A stretch of DNA of 64,000 nt from contig DFBX01000096.1 in the NCBI GenBank assembly GCA_002366795.1, forward strand, positions 24,201 to 88,200, read 5' to 3'. A program made the position numbers and the translations under genes. How positions within the stretch are numbered: position 1 is the first letter of the stretch; each line of letters begins with the position of its first letter. This DNA is from Rhodobacteraceae bacterium UBA3069 (GTDB taxonomy: Bacteria; Pseudomonadota; Alphaproteobacteria; Rhodobacterales; Rhodobacteraceae). Under the pieces are notes generated by a model. The model searched no databases, had not been told where the DNA came from, and worked only from the letters and a program-made list of their open reading frames with translations. Below are positions 25,692 to 34,646 of the stretch, piece by piece.

Positions 25692-26744
25692 TCAATAGGG
25701 GAACGGCCAGATACGATAAGATGATTTCAGGATATTCCAGCGGTGCATCAGCCCCTTGGGTTCAAGGATCATGAACAAGGCGATCACGCCGCCAAGAATG
25801 ACATTCATGCCCGCAAACACGATGTCGCCGCCCAGAAAGGATACCGAGTCGGCGATATTGGGACCGACAGTCGCGATGGTCTCTTGGATGATGCGGATGA
25901 CGAAGACACCGACCAAAGCCCCCACGATCGACCCCATTCCGCCGACGATGATCATCGCAACAAAGAAGATCGAGTGAAATAATGTAAACTGATCTACGCC
26001 GACAAAGCGTATCAGATAGGCCCAAAGCGCCCCGCCGACGCCGGCATAGAACGCGCCGATCAGGAAGGCATTCGCCTTGGTGGCGGCGACATTGATCCCC
26101 ATGATACCGGCCGCCACGTCATCGTCCCTGACCGCCACAAAGGCGCGGCCAAAGCGTGATCGCACGATCCCGAACGCACCCGCGATCATGATCGCCGCGA
26201 CGGCAAAATTCATGTAAAACTGCGCTGTTTCGCCAACAATGCGCAGTCCGAAAAGTTCCGCAGGCGGCACGGTGATGCCGTTTGATCCACCCATCCAAGT
26301 CGATGGCAGGTTCAAGACAGCAAAGTGGAACAGGAACTGAGCCGCAATGGTGGTGAGCGCTAGGTAAAACCCCTTGATCCGTGCCGCGGTCAGGCCAAAG
26401 AAAAAGCCGAACACCGCAGCCGCGAACCCGGCCAGCGGAATGGTCAACAGGAATGTCATGCCGGTTTTCGAGGCAAGTATCGAAGCGGTATAGGCACCGA
26501 CACCCATGAATGCTGCCTGGCCAAGATTGATCTGGCCCGCATAGCCTGTGCAAATCTGAAGCCCGACGGCGATGACGGCGCTGATCATCATCAAGTTCAG
26601 CACCGCGATGATGCGCCCGCTCACAAGATAGGGCGCCGCCAGCATGAGAACGACGAACAGGGCAAGGGCCGCCACCTGCCAGCGCGTGCGGACAACGCGT
26701 CTGTCGGTGCGATAGCTTGTGGGGAAAATGCCGGAAGGATCCAT
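25692..26744 (-). CDS. livM: Branched-chain amino acid-type ABC transporter permease LivM
   Basis: A 350-residue inner-membrane permease with about eight to ten hydrophobic segments and the LivM core CTGYAGQINLGQAAFMGVGAYT near residues 65-90 plus a GGMGSIVGALVGVF segment. It pairs with LivH. It begins 3 bp after the livH stop and ends 35 bp before the binding-protein start. Confidence 0.92.
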   Translation of the reverse strand: MDPSGIFPTSYRTDRRVVRTRWQVAALALFVVLMLAAPYLVSGRIIAVLNLMMISAVIAVGLQICTGYAGQINLGQAAFMGVGAYTASILASKTGMTFLLTIPLAGFAAAVFGFFFGLTAARIKGFYLALTTIAAQFLFHFAVLNLPSTWMGGSNGITVPPAELFGLRIVGETAQFYMNFAVAAIMIAGAFGIVRSRFGRAFVAVRDDDVAAGIMGINVAATKANAFLIGAFYAGVGGALWAYLIRFVGVDQFTLFHSIFFVAMIIVGGMGSIVGALVGVFVIRIIQETIATVGPNIADSVSFLGGDIVFAGMNVILGGVIALFMILEPKGLMHRWNILKSSYRIWPFPY

Positions 26745-26747
26745 GGC

Positions 26748-27632
26748 TTACACCCGTTCGATGGTGCGCCAGCCAAACAGGCCCGTTGGCCGGATCAGCA
26801 AAATGGCAAGCATGATAATGTAAGGCACGACACTGCCAAGCGAGCCCCCGATCAGCGGATCAAGGTAATTGGTGGTCAGGCTCTGGACGATGCCGATGAT
26901 CACTCCCGCTAGAATAAGCCCGCCGATCGACTCCAACCCGGCAAAAAGCGCCACTGGCAGCGCAGCAAATCCGATATCCGAGGCCAGGAAGGTCAGCGAC
27001 TTGCCGCTGAGAAAGATCATTGCACCGATCGTGGACAAGATCGCTCCGAGAACCCAGGCGAAGGCGATCGAGCCCTTCACGGAAATTCCCATCGAAGACG
27101 CCACGACATGATCTTCTGCCACCGCAGTCATCCGCAGGCCGGAACGGGTCCGGTTGAAGAACCACGACAGCCCGATGGCGGCGACAATAGTGATGATCCC
27201 GCCGATCAGCAGATTCATTGGGATAAGCATATCACCAAGGAATAGGGGCTTCAGCGGGAAGATAATCGGGAAGGGCCGAACGGCGGGGCCGAACAGCAAC
27301 AGCACAAGCCCGCGCAACAAAATCAACAGGCCAACTGTGACCATGACCATTGAAAAGACCGATTCTCCGATAAGCTTTGTCAGGAAAATCCGCTCGATCA
27401 GATACCCTACCAGGCCCGCCAGAACCAGCGATAGAGGTATCGACAGCCATAGGCTAAGCCCGACCTGCATGGTTGTGTACCAGACGATGAAGCCGCCGAT
27501 AATGACAAGTTCGCCTTGCGCGAAATTGAACACCTTGCTGGCGCGGTAGATCACGACAAATCCCATGGCCACGAGCGAATAAAGTAGGCCGATCAAAGCC
27601 CCGGTTATGATGTCATTGATGAAATAAACCAT
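26748..27632 (-). CDS. livH: Branched-chain amino acid-type ABC transporter permease LivH
   Basis: A 294-residue multi-spanning permease: YSLVAMGFVVIYRASKVFNFAQGE near residues 20-42 and FAGLESIGGLILAGVIIG near 245-262 are family hallmarks. It forms the membrane channel with LivM. An aaggagg ribosome site precedes its ATG. It lies 15 bp after the acyl-CoA synthetase gene of the same operon. Confidence 0.93.
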   Translation of the reverse strand: MVYFINDIITGALIGLLYSLVAMGFVVIYRASKVFNFAQGELVIIGGFIVWYTTMQVGLSLWLSIPLSLVLAGLVGYLIERIFLTKLIGESVFSMVMVTVGLLILLRGLVLLLFGPAVRPFPIIFPLKPLFLGDMLIPMNLLIGGIITIVAAIGLSWFFNRTRSGLRMTAVAEDHVVASSMGISVKGSIAFAWVLGAILSTIGAMIFLSGKSLTFLASDIGFAALPVALFAGLESIGGLILAGVIIGIVQSLTTNYLDPLIGGSLGSVVPYIIMLAILLIRPTGLFGWRTIERV

Positions 27633-27647
27633 TTTCGCCGACCTCCT

Positions 27648-29645
27648 TTAAGTTTGCGACTGCTGGTTGGCAGCCTTCGATGCGTTTTCGACATCCGACA
27701 CACGAACCGTGGCCCTGAGCACACCTTGGCGGCCATCCTGATAGGTAACGGCGATTTCAAGGTCGGTCTCGTCATCGCCGCAATAGATAGCCTCGACGAG
27801 TTTCGCATATCGCTCTTCCAGAAATGCGCGCCGGAGTTTCCGGCTGCGGGTCAACTCGCCTTCGTCCGGGTCGAGTTCTTTCGGAAAATTCGCAAACCGC
27901 GCCACGCGCGAACCTTCGGGCAGAAGCGCATTGATGCGCGCCACTTCACCTTTGATGAGGTCCAGAATCTCGGGTTTTTGCGACAGATCGGTATAGGTGG
28001 AGAAGCTGATCTTGTTCTCTTCGGCCCAACGGCCAAGCACCTCCATATCGATATTGATCAGCGCGCTGACGAAATCCCGGGTTTCGTCGCCCAGTGTCAT
28101 GAGGTCCTTGATGAAGGGGCTATAGCGCAGCCGCGTTTCGATGAACTGCGGCGGGTAGCTGTGCCCGTTTGCCAGGCGGCGCATGTCCTTGACACGGTCA
28201 AAGAACAAAAGCTCTCCTTCGTCGGTCATCGATACCGCGTCGCCGGTTTCATACCAGCCGTCTTCAGTAAGCGCCTCGGCGGTCTTGTCGGGTTTGTCGT
28301 GATATCCGCCAAAACCCGATCCGCCCCGCACCTGCAATTCACCTTCCGGCGAAACCCGGTATTCCAGCGGCTCGCCATAGGTCGTGTTGCTTTGCATCCA
28401 GCTGCCGCTTGTCTCAAGCTGATAGCTTTCGCCGACATGCGCGGTCAGAAGCCCGATCTCGGTCGCCCCATAGACGTTGCGCAGCTTGATCCCCATCGCG
28501 TGGAACATGCGAAAAACGTCCGGGGCCATCAGGGCACCGCCGCTCATCGCGTTCCTGGCTTTACCGAGGCCAAGATTGTCGCGCAGGTGATGCAAGACCA
28601 GCGCCTCGGCCAAGGGAAGTTGCAGGCGCGCAGCAAGGCTGGGGTTGCGCCCTTCCAGCCGTTCGACATGAACGTCGCGACCGACCTTCATCCCCCAATT
28701 GTACATCGCATTGCGGACCTTGCCTGCGCCCAGCATCCGGGCCTGAACGATGGATGCGAGATTCTCCCACTGCCGTGGACTGAACACCAAAGCGTCAACC
28801 GCCAGTTCGCGGATATTATCAAGCACTTCCTCCGGGCCTTCGGGAAAGTTCACGACCATTGGCGCGATCAGCCCGATCGACAAGCCAAAAATCTGTTCGG
28901 TCACCCAAGCCGGGGAAATGTAGGTCAGGTATTCGGTGCCCGGCGCGATGTCGATCGCCCCCATTACCCGCGAGCAGTTGTCAAACAGGTAGCGATGGCT
29001 GATGACAACACCCTTGGGCTTTCCCGTGGTCCCCGACGTATAGGACAGCAAAGCCGTATCTTCAGCCCGACCGCGCTTGACGTGCTCTTCAAAGCGGGAC
29101 GGGTCTGTGGCGTGGATCTGACGTCCGGCTTCGCTCACACTTTCGAAGGAATGCAACAGCGGGTGGTCGTAGCCCCACAGGCCCGAATCATCCCAGTATA
29201 CAATCGCTATGGCACCTTTGTACCGGTCTGCGATTTCGATGCATTTATCGACCTGCTCCTGATCCTGCGCCAGAAATATCCGCGTCTGGGAATCTTCTGC
29301 CAGATAGAGAATTTCCTCGGCGGTTTGATCGGGATAGACAGACAGGACCTTCCCGCCCAGTGACTGTACGGCGTATTCCGCCCAGAAATGCTCGGGCTCG
29401 TTCTCGCCGATCATCATGACGGAATCGCCGGCTGTCAGGCCCTTGCTCTCCAGCCCGAGCGCCACGGCACGGACCCTTTCAAGCACATTAGCCCAGGTGA
29501 ATTCGCGCCAGATGCCAAGGCGCTTGTGGCGCTCGGCAAGTGCGTTCGGCGCGGATTTTGCCCGGGCCAGCAATACCTGTGGCAGGGTTTCGCTCTGCGT
29601 GACGGCCGGGTCTGAATAGACCATTGCTGTTCGTTGTTTGACCAT
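27648..29645 (-). CDS. Long-chain-type acyl-CoA synthetase (AMP-forming)
   Basis: A 665-residue adenylate-forming ligase of the long-chain (FadD/FAA) type. The ATP loop LLSYTSGTTGKPKG is near residues 200-212, YGATEIGLL in the middle and WYETGDA later. It would convert an imported carboxylic acid into its CoA ester with ATP. The gene lies between livG and livH with gaps of 4 and 15 bp, so uptake and activation are co-expressed. A second in-frame ATG eight codons in is an alternative start. Confidence 0.9.
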   Translation of the reverse strand: MVKQRTAMVYSDPAVTQSETLPQVLLARAKSAPNALAERHKRLGIWREFTWANVLERVRAVALGLESKGLTAGDSVMMIGENEPEHFWAEYAVQSLGGKVLSVYPDQTAEEILYLAEDSQTRIFLAQDQEQVDKCIEIADRYKGAIAIVYWDDSGLWGYDHPLLHSFESVSEAGRQIHATDPSRFEEHVKRGRAEDTALLSYTSGTTGKPKGVVISHRYLFDNCSRVMGAIDIAPGTEYLTYISPAWVTEQIFGLSIGLIAPMVVNFPEGPEEVLDNIRELAVDALVFSPRQWENLASIVQARMLGAGKVRNAMYNWGMKVGRDVHVERLEGRNPSLAARLQLPLAEALVLHHLRDNLGLGKARNAMSGGALMAPDVFRMFHAMGIKLRNVYGATEIGLLTAHVGESYQLETSGSWMQSNTTYGEPLEYRVSPEGELQVRGGSGFGGYHDKPDKTAEALTEDGWYETGDAVSMTDEGELLFFDRVKDMRRLANGHSYPPQFIETRLRYSPFIKDLMTLGDETRDFVSALINIDMEVLGRWAEENKISFSTYTDLSQKPEILDLIKGEVARINALLPEGSRVARFANFPKELDPDEGELTRSRKLRRAFLEERYAKLVEAIYCGDDETDLEIAVTYQDGRQGVLRATVRVSDVENASKAANQQSQT

Positions 29646-29649
29646 TCCG

Positions 29650-30429
29650 CTACCCCAGATATGCCTTGATCACAGACGGGTTTTTCTGGATCTCCTCGGG
29701 CGTGCCTTCGGCGATGACCCGCCCGAAATCCAGCACCACGATCCGGTCTGCCAGATCCATCACCACACCCATGTCATGCTCGACGAGGACGACGGGAATC
29801 TTACGAGCCTCGCGCACATCGAGGATGAACCGGGCAAGATCCTCTTTCTCCTCCGAGTTCATGCCGGCCATCGGCTCGTCCATCATCAGGATCGAAGGCT
29901 CCTGTGCCAGTGCTCGCCCCAGATCAACCCGCTTGCGCAGCCCGTAACCCAGAGTGCCCACGGGCCTGTTCCGGATCGCTTCGATTTCCAGAAAGTCGAT
30001 GATTTCCTCGGCCGCCTCACGATGTTCGGATTCCTCACGCATCACTGGACCAAACTGGAAAAAGGCCTGGATCACATTCGACTTCATCAGCATGTGACGA
30101 CCGATCATGATGTTTTCGATCACGGTCTGCCCAGCAAAGAGATGGGTGCCCTGAAAGGTACGCGCCATTCCACGTCGGGCGATCTGGTCGACACGCAGCC
30201 CGGTCACGTCCTGCCCGGACAATTCGACACTGCCCTTCTGCGGGCGATAGAACCCTGCAGTGACATTCAGAAGAGATGTTTTTCCGGCACCATTCGGGCC
30301 GATGATTGCAAGCAATTCATTGTCGTTCACGGTGATGCTCACATCGTCGAGCGCTGTCACACCGCCAAATTTCAATGTCGCACCGCGAACCGCAAGCGGC
30401 GCTGAGGCAATTCCCGTAGTCGTGGTCAT
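29650..30429 (-). CDS. livG: Branched-chain amino acid-type ABC transporter ATP-binding protein LivG
   Basis: A 259-residue ATPase with Walker A GPNGAGKTS near residues 44-52, the Q-loop ARTFQGTHLF, Walker B ILMMDEPMAGM and the LivG C-terminal extension FGRVIAEGTPEEIQ. The signature region is GTLGYGLRKRVDLGRAL, a LivG-type variant of LSGGQ. First gene of the importer operon; its promoter lies in the gap up to 30586-30613, which contains operator copy 4. Confidence 0.93.
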   Translation of the reverse strand: MTTTTGIASAPLAVRGATLKFGGVTALDDVSITVNDNELLAIIGPNGAGKTSLLNVTAGFYRPQKGSVELSGQDVTGLRVDQIARRGMARTFQGTHLFAGQTVIENIMIGRHMLMKSNVIQAFFQFGPVMREESEHREAAEEIIDFLEIEAIRNRPVGTLGYGLRKRVDLGRALAQEPSILMMDEPMAGMNSEEKEDLARFILDVREARKIPVVLVEHDMGVVMDLADRIVVLDFGRVIAEGTPEEIQKNPSVIKAYLG

Positions 30430-30913
30430 GACTCAATACGTGCTTTTTCGCGACAATTTACGTGACCGATCAAAACGTGATCGAACGCTGATCCCTTGGC
30501 GTCGAGGGTTCCTCGCATCGTTTTTCCTCCCACCTCTCTTTTCAGAGGTTCACTCGGCAACTCTGCCAAGCACTCACAATGAAAACCTAACACATGTTAG
30601 AAAGTTAAATCAATAGTTGACTATTTCTTATTTTGAATTTCCTATTCATTTGAATAATAAGGGGAAAAACGCATCTTCCGACTTCAACGCAGCACCAAGA
30701 AGCCCCCACATCGCCATCTGCGAGGCAGTGAATCTGCACCGTTTAAGGTCGTGTCGGCGGTGCGAATCCCCGAACAGAAAATCGACGGGGCGATGGATTC
30801 AATGGACCTGCGGTAAGATTGAGACGTCACGTGCCAAGACCGCGCCAACACACCACGCCCCAAGGGGCGATTGACAGCCGGCGATCTGTTTTGGTTTTCC
30901 GATGTTGCTGGAT
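30430..30913. other. 484-bp gene-free region with the importer promoter
   Basis: No convincing coding sequence is seen; short open frames have no ribosome site or recognisable product. Operator copy 4 and a candidate minus-strand promoter lie at 30584-30613, giving a leader of about 150 bases before livG. The segment 30602-30660 is AT-rich. The part from 30690 to 30900 is GC-richer and may be decayed coding DNA, but I cannot name it. Confidence 0.5.
30586..30601. promoter_or_regulatory. Operator copy 4 upstream of the importer operon
   Basis: CCTAACACATGTTAGA matches the consensus with one change in the first base. On the minus strand TTGATT (complement of 30608-30613) and TAGGTT (complement of 30584-30589) are 18 bp apart and straddle it. 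It lies 157 bp from the livG start, farther than any other copy, leaving room for a long leader. Confidence 0.72.
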
Positions 30914-31666
30914 CTACTGCGCAGTATATCCGCCATCCACAACCATTTCGGAACCGGTCATAAAGGATGCATCATCGGACGCGAGGAACAACACCGCCCG
31001 CGCCACTTCTTCCGGCTGGCCCGCGCGTTGCATGATCGTTGTCCCAAGCATGGCCTTCTCGACACCCGGATCACTTAGAATGTCTTCGGTCATTGCCGTG
31101 CGTATCACGCCCGGATGGATCGAGTTCACCCGGATGTTGAACTCGGCATAATCCACCGCTGTCGATTTGGTAAGCAGCCGCACCGCACCTTTGGTCGCTT
31201 GATATGCTGCCGCCGAGGGCGCGCCGACCAGACCATAGATCGATGAAATATTGATAATCGATCCGCCGCCTGCGGCCTTCATGTTCTCTAAAACGGCCTT
31301 GGTGCCCAAAAAGACTCCCTTGCCATTGATCGAGAAGATCTTGTCCCAGTCGTCTTCGGTGGTGTCCTGAACGGGCTTCATGAGAAGGATACCGGCATTG
31401 TTGACCAATACGTTGATGTTGCCGAATGCCTTGTTTCCCTCTGCGATGGCCTTTTGCCAGCTTGCGGCGTCAGACACATCCAGATGCACCGCCGCCGCGT
31501 GTCCCCCCGCGTCTTCGATGTCTTTCGCCACGGCACTTGCGCCCGCGTCGTCGATATCGGCGACAATGACCTGCGCCCCTTCTTTGGCAAAGAGCCGCGC
31601 CTCGGCGGCCCCCATACCCTTGGCCGCACCGCTGATCAGTGCCGTTTTTCCTTGAAGTCGTTTCAT
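30914..31666 (-). CDS. Short-chain dehydrogenase/reductase
   Basis: A 250-residue classical SDR with SGAAKGMGAAEA at the nucleotide loop, DIDDAGA (acid suggesting NAD preference), NNAGIL, INISSIYGLVG and YQATKGAV, and the C-terminal SDDASFMTGSEMVVDGGYTAQ. It probably oxidises a hydroxyacyl or alcohol intermediate. Its ribosome site GGAGGA (8 bp from the ATG) lies inside a long RNA hairpin (31675-31709), suggesting translational control. It follows the dehydrogenase at 31759 by 92 bp and may be an independently tuned last gene of that operon. Confidence 0.9.
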   Translation of the reverse strand: MKRLQGKTALISGAAKGMGAAEARLFAKEGAQVIVADIDDAGASAVAKDIEDAGGHAAAVHLDVSDAASWQKAIAEGNKAFGNINVLVNNAGILLMKPVQDTTEDDWDKIFSINGKGVFLGTKAVLENMKAAGGGSIINISSIYGLVGAPSAAAYQATKGAVRLLTKSTAVDYAEFNIRVNSIHPGVIRTAMTEDILSDPGVEKAMLGTTIMQRAGQPEEVARAVLFLASDDASFMTGSEMVVDGGYTAQ

Positions 31667-31674
31667 ATCGATCG

Positions 31675-31709
31675 TCCTCCAAAATTGCTGTCATAGCAAC
31701 TTTGGAGGA
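31675..31709 (-). promoter_or_regulatory. 15-bp hairpin sequestering the ribosome site of the 30914-31666 SDR
   Basis: TCCTCCAAAATTGCT and AGCAACTTTGGAGGA form a near-perfect inverted repeat with a 5-base centre. In the minus-strand RNA the single mismatch becomes a G-U pair, giving 15 continuous pairs. The 3' arm contains GGAGGA, the only good ribosome site for the SDR. It could be a translational switch, a thermosensor, or simply a DNA operator (TTGCTN5AGCAA core). Confidence 0.65.
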
Positions 31710-31758
31710 TTCGATTGTTATCGCATATGATGGAAGTCAATTCCCGCTCGCGAATACC

Positions 31759-32922
31759 TTAGAACGAGCGCGGCATGCCCAGAATATGTTCCCCGACATA
31801 AGACAGGATCAGATTGGTCGAGATCGGCGCCACCTGATACAGTCGGGCCTCGCGGAACTTGCGTTCGACATCGTATTCGCGCGCAAAACCGAACCCGCCA
31901 TGGGTCTGGATACAGGCATTGCCCGCTTCCCAGCTGGCATCGGCGGCCAGCAGTTTGGCCATATTCGCCTGTGCCCCGCAGTCCTGCCCCGCATCAAAGC
32001 GTTTGCAGGCCTCGAAGCGCATAAGGTTTGCGGCCTCCACATTCACGAATGCCTTTGCGATGGGAAACTGCACGCCCTGATTCTGCCCGATGGGGCGGTC
32101 AAAAACGATGCGCTCGCCGGCATAGGTGCGGGCCTTGTCCACGAACCAGTAGCCGTCTCCGATACATTCCGCCGCGATCAGGGTCCGCTCGGCGTTCAGG
32201 CCGTCAAGAATATGGTAGAAACCGCGCCCTTCCGTGCCGATCAGGTTCTCGGCAGGGATTTCGAGGTTGTCGAAGAACACTTCATTGGTCTCGTGGCCGG
32301 GCATGTTGGCGATGGGGCGGACCTCCATACCATTGCCGATTGCCTCTTTCAGATCGACCATGAAGATCGACAGGCCCTGGGATTTTTTCTTGACCTCGTT
32401 CAGCGGCGTGGTGCGCGCCAGCAGGATCATCAGGTCCGAATGCTGGATACGGCTGATCCAGACCTTCTGGCCGTTGATCACATAGCGGTCGCCCTTTTTG
32501 ACCGCCGTGGTCTTGAGCTTGGTGGTGTCCGTCCCGGTGGTCGGCTCGGTCACAGCCATGGATTGCAGGCGCAACGCGCCGCTGGCGATGCCGGGCAGAT
32601 ATTTCTGCTTTTGTGCGTCCGAGCCGTGCCGCAGAAGCGTGCCCATATTGTACATCTGCCCGTGGCAGTGGCCCGCGTTGCCGCCGCAGCGGTTTACCTC
32701 TTCCATGATGATCGAGGCTTCGGTCAGGCCAAGGCCCGATCCGCCGTATTCCTCGGGGATCATCGCTGCAAGCCAACCCTCGCGGGTCAATGCATCGACA
32801 AACTCGTCGGGATAGGTTTCGGTCTCGCCGAAATTCCGGTGGTATTCCGGCGGAAACTGCGCACAGAGCGCACGCAGGGCGTCGCGCAGATCGGTATGGG
32901 TTTCGGGGGCCGAGGTTTGCAT
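31759..32922 (-). CDS. Acyl-CoA dehydrogenase
   Basis: A 387-residue dehydrogenase: IPEEYGGSGLGLTEA, VTEPTTGTDTTKL and KVWISRIQHSDLMILL. The C-terminus is LYQVAPISTNLILSYVGEHILGMPRSF; the position usually holding catalytic Glu (TNEI) is not Glu by eye, so the base may sit elsewhere, as in isovaleryl-CoA dehydrogenases. It resembles the 40649 enzyme in its LPRS ending. It is near the 3' end of the ten-gene operon starting at 43776. Confidence 0.9.
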   Translation of the reverse strand: MQTSAPETHTDLRDALRALCAQFPPEYHRNFGETETYPDEFVDALTREGWLAAMIPEEYGGSGLGLTEASIIMEEVNRCGGNAGHCHGQMYNMGTLLRHGSDAQKQKYLPGIASGALRLQSMAVTEPTTGTDTTKLKTTAVKKGDRYVINGQKVWISRIQHSDLMILLARTTPLNEVKKKSQGLSIFMVDLKEAIGNGMEVRPIANMPGHETNEVFFDNLEIPAENLIGTEGRGFYHILDGLNAERTLIAAECIGDGYWFVDKARTYAGERIVFDRPIGQNQGVQFPIAKAFVNVEAANLMRFEACKRFDAGQDCGAQANMAKLLAADASWEAGNACIQTHGGFGFAREYDVERKFREARLYQVAPISTNLILSYVGEHILGMPRSF

Positions 32923-32925
32923 CGC

Positions 32926-33720
32926 TCAGGTTGCTCCGGGGCCGGAGGTTTCGAGGATTTCCTCTTCGGCACGCTGCCACAGTTCATAGGAGATCGGGTT
33001 TTCGCTTTCCTCAAGGATATGCCCGACCAGCCCGATGGCCCGCGCCATGACGCCAAAGCCGCGCACGATCTTCCAGGGGAAGCCGAATTCGCAACAAATC
33101 GCGCCAATGGCGCCGGTGGCGTTGATCGGCAGCATCTTGCCCGACTTCTCCTCGGCCACAGCCTGAATTTTCTGGATAAGCGCGATGTATTCGCCGGATT
33201 TGCCGTTCTCGGCTGCAATTTGGAACAGGCGCGGGGTGCGCGGGTCGACCGGCTTGTGCACCGGATGGCCCAGCCCTGGCACAATGGTCTTCTTGGCGCG
33301 AAACTTTTCGACTGTTTCCAGAGCAATCGCATCCAAGTCAGCGCCGGTGCCCAGCTTGTCCTGTGGCAGCGCCTCATAGAGCATCTTCGACGCACCTTCC
33401 ATTGAGCCGACAAACACCGTGCCCAGTCCACACAACCCAGCCGCAACCGCCGCCTGAAGCGATTCCGGCGCGCCCATATAGGTCATGCGCGCGGCCATGG
33501 CGGACGGCGTGATGCCGTGTTCCACCAAGGTAATCACGATAGCGTTGAAGACCCGGCTTTCCTCGGGTGTGGCCTTGCGACCCGTCAGTTGCAGAAAGGC
33601 AAGATCACCGAGGTTCATGTGGCCGAGGATCTCGTTCGGCAGGTCGAGCCCGCGCACATTGATCTTGTCCAGGGTGCTCCAGCCGATTTTCGAGCTGATT
33701 TTTTCCTTGCGCTTGCCCAT
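32926..33720 (-). CDS. Citryl-CoA lyase-like protein (citrate synthase fold)
   Basis: A 264-residue protein matching the C-terminal, citryl-CoA-cleaving part of ATP-citrate lyase and stand-alone citryl-CoA lyases. VEHGITPSAMAAR, GSMEGASKMLYE and GLGHPVHKPVDPRTPRLF are the active-site stretches; the His before GGA in citrate synthases is absent, as in citryl-CoA lyases. It would split a 3-hydroxy-3-carboxyacyl-CoA-like compound to acetyl-CoA and an oxoacid. It starts inside the stop of the SDR gene (TAATG), so it belongs to that SDR-HMGL-carboxylase group. Confidence 0.8.
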   Translation of the reverse strand: MGKRKEKISSKIGWSTLDKINVRGLDLPNEILGHMNLGDLAFLQLTGRKATPEESRVFNAIVITLVEHGITPSAMAARMTYMGAPESLQAAVAAGLCGLGTVFVGSMEGASKMLYEALPQDKLGTGADLDAIALETVEKFRAKKTIVPGLGHPVHKPVDPRTPRLFQIAAENGKSGEYIALIQKIQAVAEEKSGKMLPINATGAIGAICCEFGFPWKIVRGFGVMARAIGLVGHILEESENPISYELWQRAEEEILETSGPGAT

Positions 33721-34634
33721 TAGACCGGATCCCACGAAAAGACATCCGCCGAAACTTCGAGCGGTGTGAATTGCGATTTGAGCGCGGGAATGGCGCGCTC
33801 GGCGATTTCATCGGCGGTCCAGCCCTCGCCGGAATGGACGGAGCGCACCGGACGGGGCTGGTTGAACAGGAAGATCTCGTTCTTGCGCACCGCGAAGATC
33901 TGCCCGGACACGTCAGCCGCGCGGTCGCTCATCAGGAAACAGGCCATCGGCGCGACCTTGGCAGGCGTCATCTCCTTGATCTTGGCGACCCGCGCCTTCT
34001 GTTCCTCCGTGTCGGTCTTGATCGACGAGATCATCCGGCTCCAGGCGAAGGGCGCGATGCAATTGGAGCGGACGTTCCAGCGCTTGAGGTCGAGCGCCAC
34101 CGATTTCGAAAAGGCGGCGATGCCCAGCTTGGCCGCGGAGTAGTTCGCCTGGGCAAAATTGCCGATCAGCCCTGAGGTCGAGGTCATGTGCACCAGCGCG
34201 CCGCTTTCCTGTTCGCGGAAATAGTCAGCGGCGGCGCGGCTAGTGTTGAAGGCACCGTAAAGATGGACCTTCACCACCGCGTCGAAATCCTCATAGGTCA
34301 TCTTGTGGAAGAAACCGTCGCGCAGGATGCCGGCGTTGTTCACCACGGCGTCGATGCGGCCGAATTCCTTGACACCGGCCTCGATCATTGCGCGCGCGGC
34401 GTCGGGATCAGTGACGTTGCCGCCATCGGCAATCGCATCGCCGCCAGCGGCCTTGATTTCCTCAACCACCTTCTGCGCTGCGGTTTCGGTCTGGCCGGTG
34501 CCTTTCAGCGACGCGCCCAGATCGTTGACCACCACAGCGGCGCCTTCGGACGCGGCCATCAGCGCGATATCGCGGCCGATCCCGCCTCCAGCTCCGGTGA
34601 CCAGAACTACTTTTCCATCAAGTGCCTTTGCCAT
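33720..34634 (-). CDS. Short-chain dehydrogenase of the multifunctional-enzyme-2 type
   Basis: A 304-residue SDR like the N-terminal hydroxyacyl-CoA dehydrogenase unit of peroxisomal MFE-2: VTGAGGGIGRDIAL, VVNDLGASLKGTG, NNAGILRDG, ANYSAAKLG and the C-terminal extension FNQPRPVRSVHSGEGW, which is typical of that subgroup. Likely oxidises a (3R)-hydroxyacyl-CoA, a match for the MaoC-type hydratases encoded elsewhere in the cluster. It ends in TAATG overlap with the citryl-CoA lyase-like gene and starts 12 bp after the HMG-CoA lyase-like gene. Confidence 0.88.
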   Translation of the reverse strand: MAKALDGKVVLVTGAGGGIGRDIALMAASEGAAVVVNDLGASLKGTGQTETAAQKVVEEIKAAGGDAIADGGNVTDPDAARAMIEAGVKEFGRIDAVVNNAGILRDGFFHKMTYEDFDAVVKVHLYGAFNTSRAAADYFREQESGALVHMTSTSGLIGNFAQANYSAAKLGIAAFSKSVALDLKRWNVRSNCIAPFAWSRMISSIKTDTEEQKARVAKIKEMTPAKVAPMACFLMSDRAADVSGQIFAVRKNEIFLFNQPRPVRSVHSGEGWTADEIAERAIPALKSQFTPLEVSADVFSWDPV

Positions 34635-34646
34635 CTTCGTACTCCC

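Noticed and set aside
27654..29363. 569-codon plus-strand open frame opposite the acyl-CoA synthetase
   Set aside because: Shadow of a clear adenylate-forming enzyme; no ribosome site and no domain.
22762..30429. Leucine/isoleucine/valine uptake as the importer role
   Set aside because: The family name suggests it, but the embedded acyl-CoA synthetase, the SDR and the shared operator with acyl-CoA genes make a carboxylic acid more likely; not proven either way.
30617..30874. Possible 85-residue protein upstream of the importer operon
   Set aside because: No ribosome site and no recognisable sequence; the region more likely holds regulatory DNA.
31639..33405. 588-codon plus-strand open frame opposite the dehydrogenase and citryl-CoA-lyase-like genes
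   Set aside because: Crosses gene boundaries of the real operon and has low-complexity His/Arg/Gly composition.
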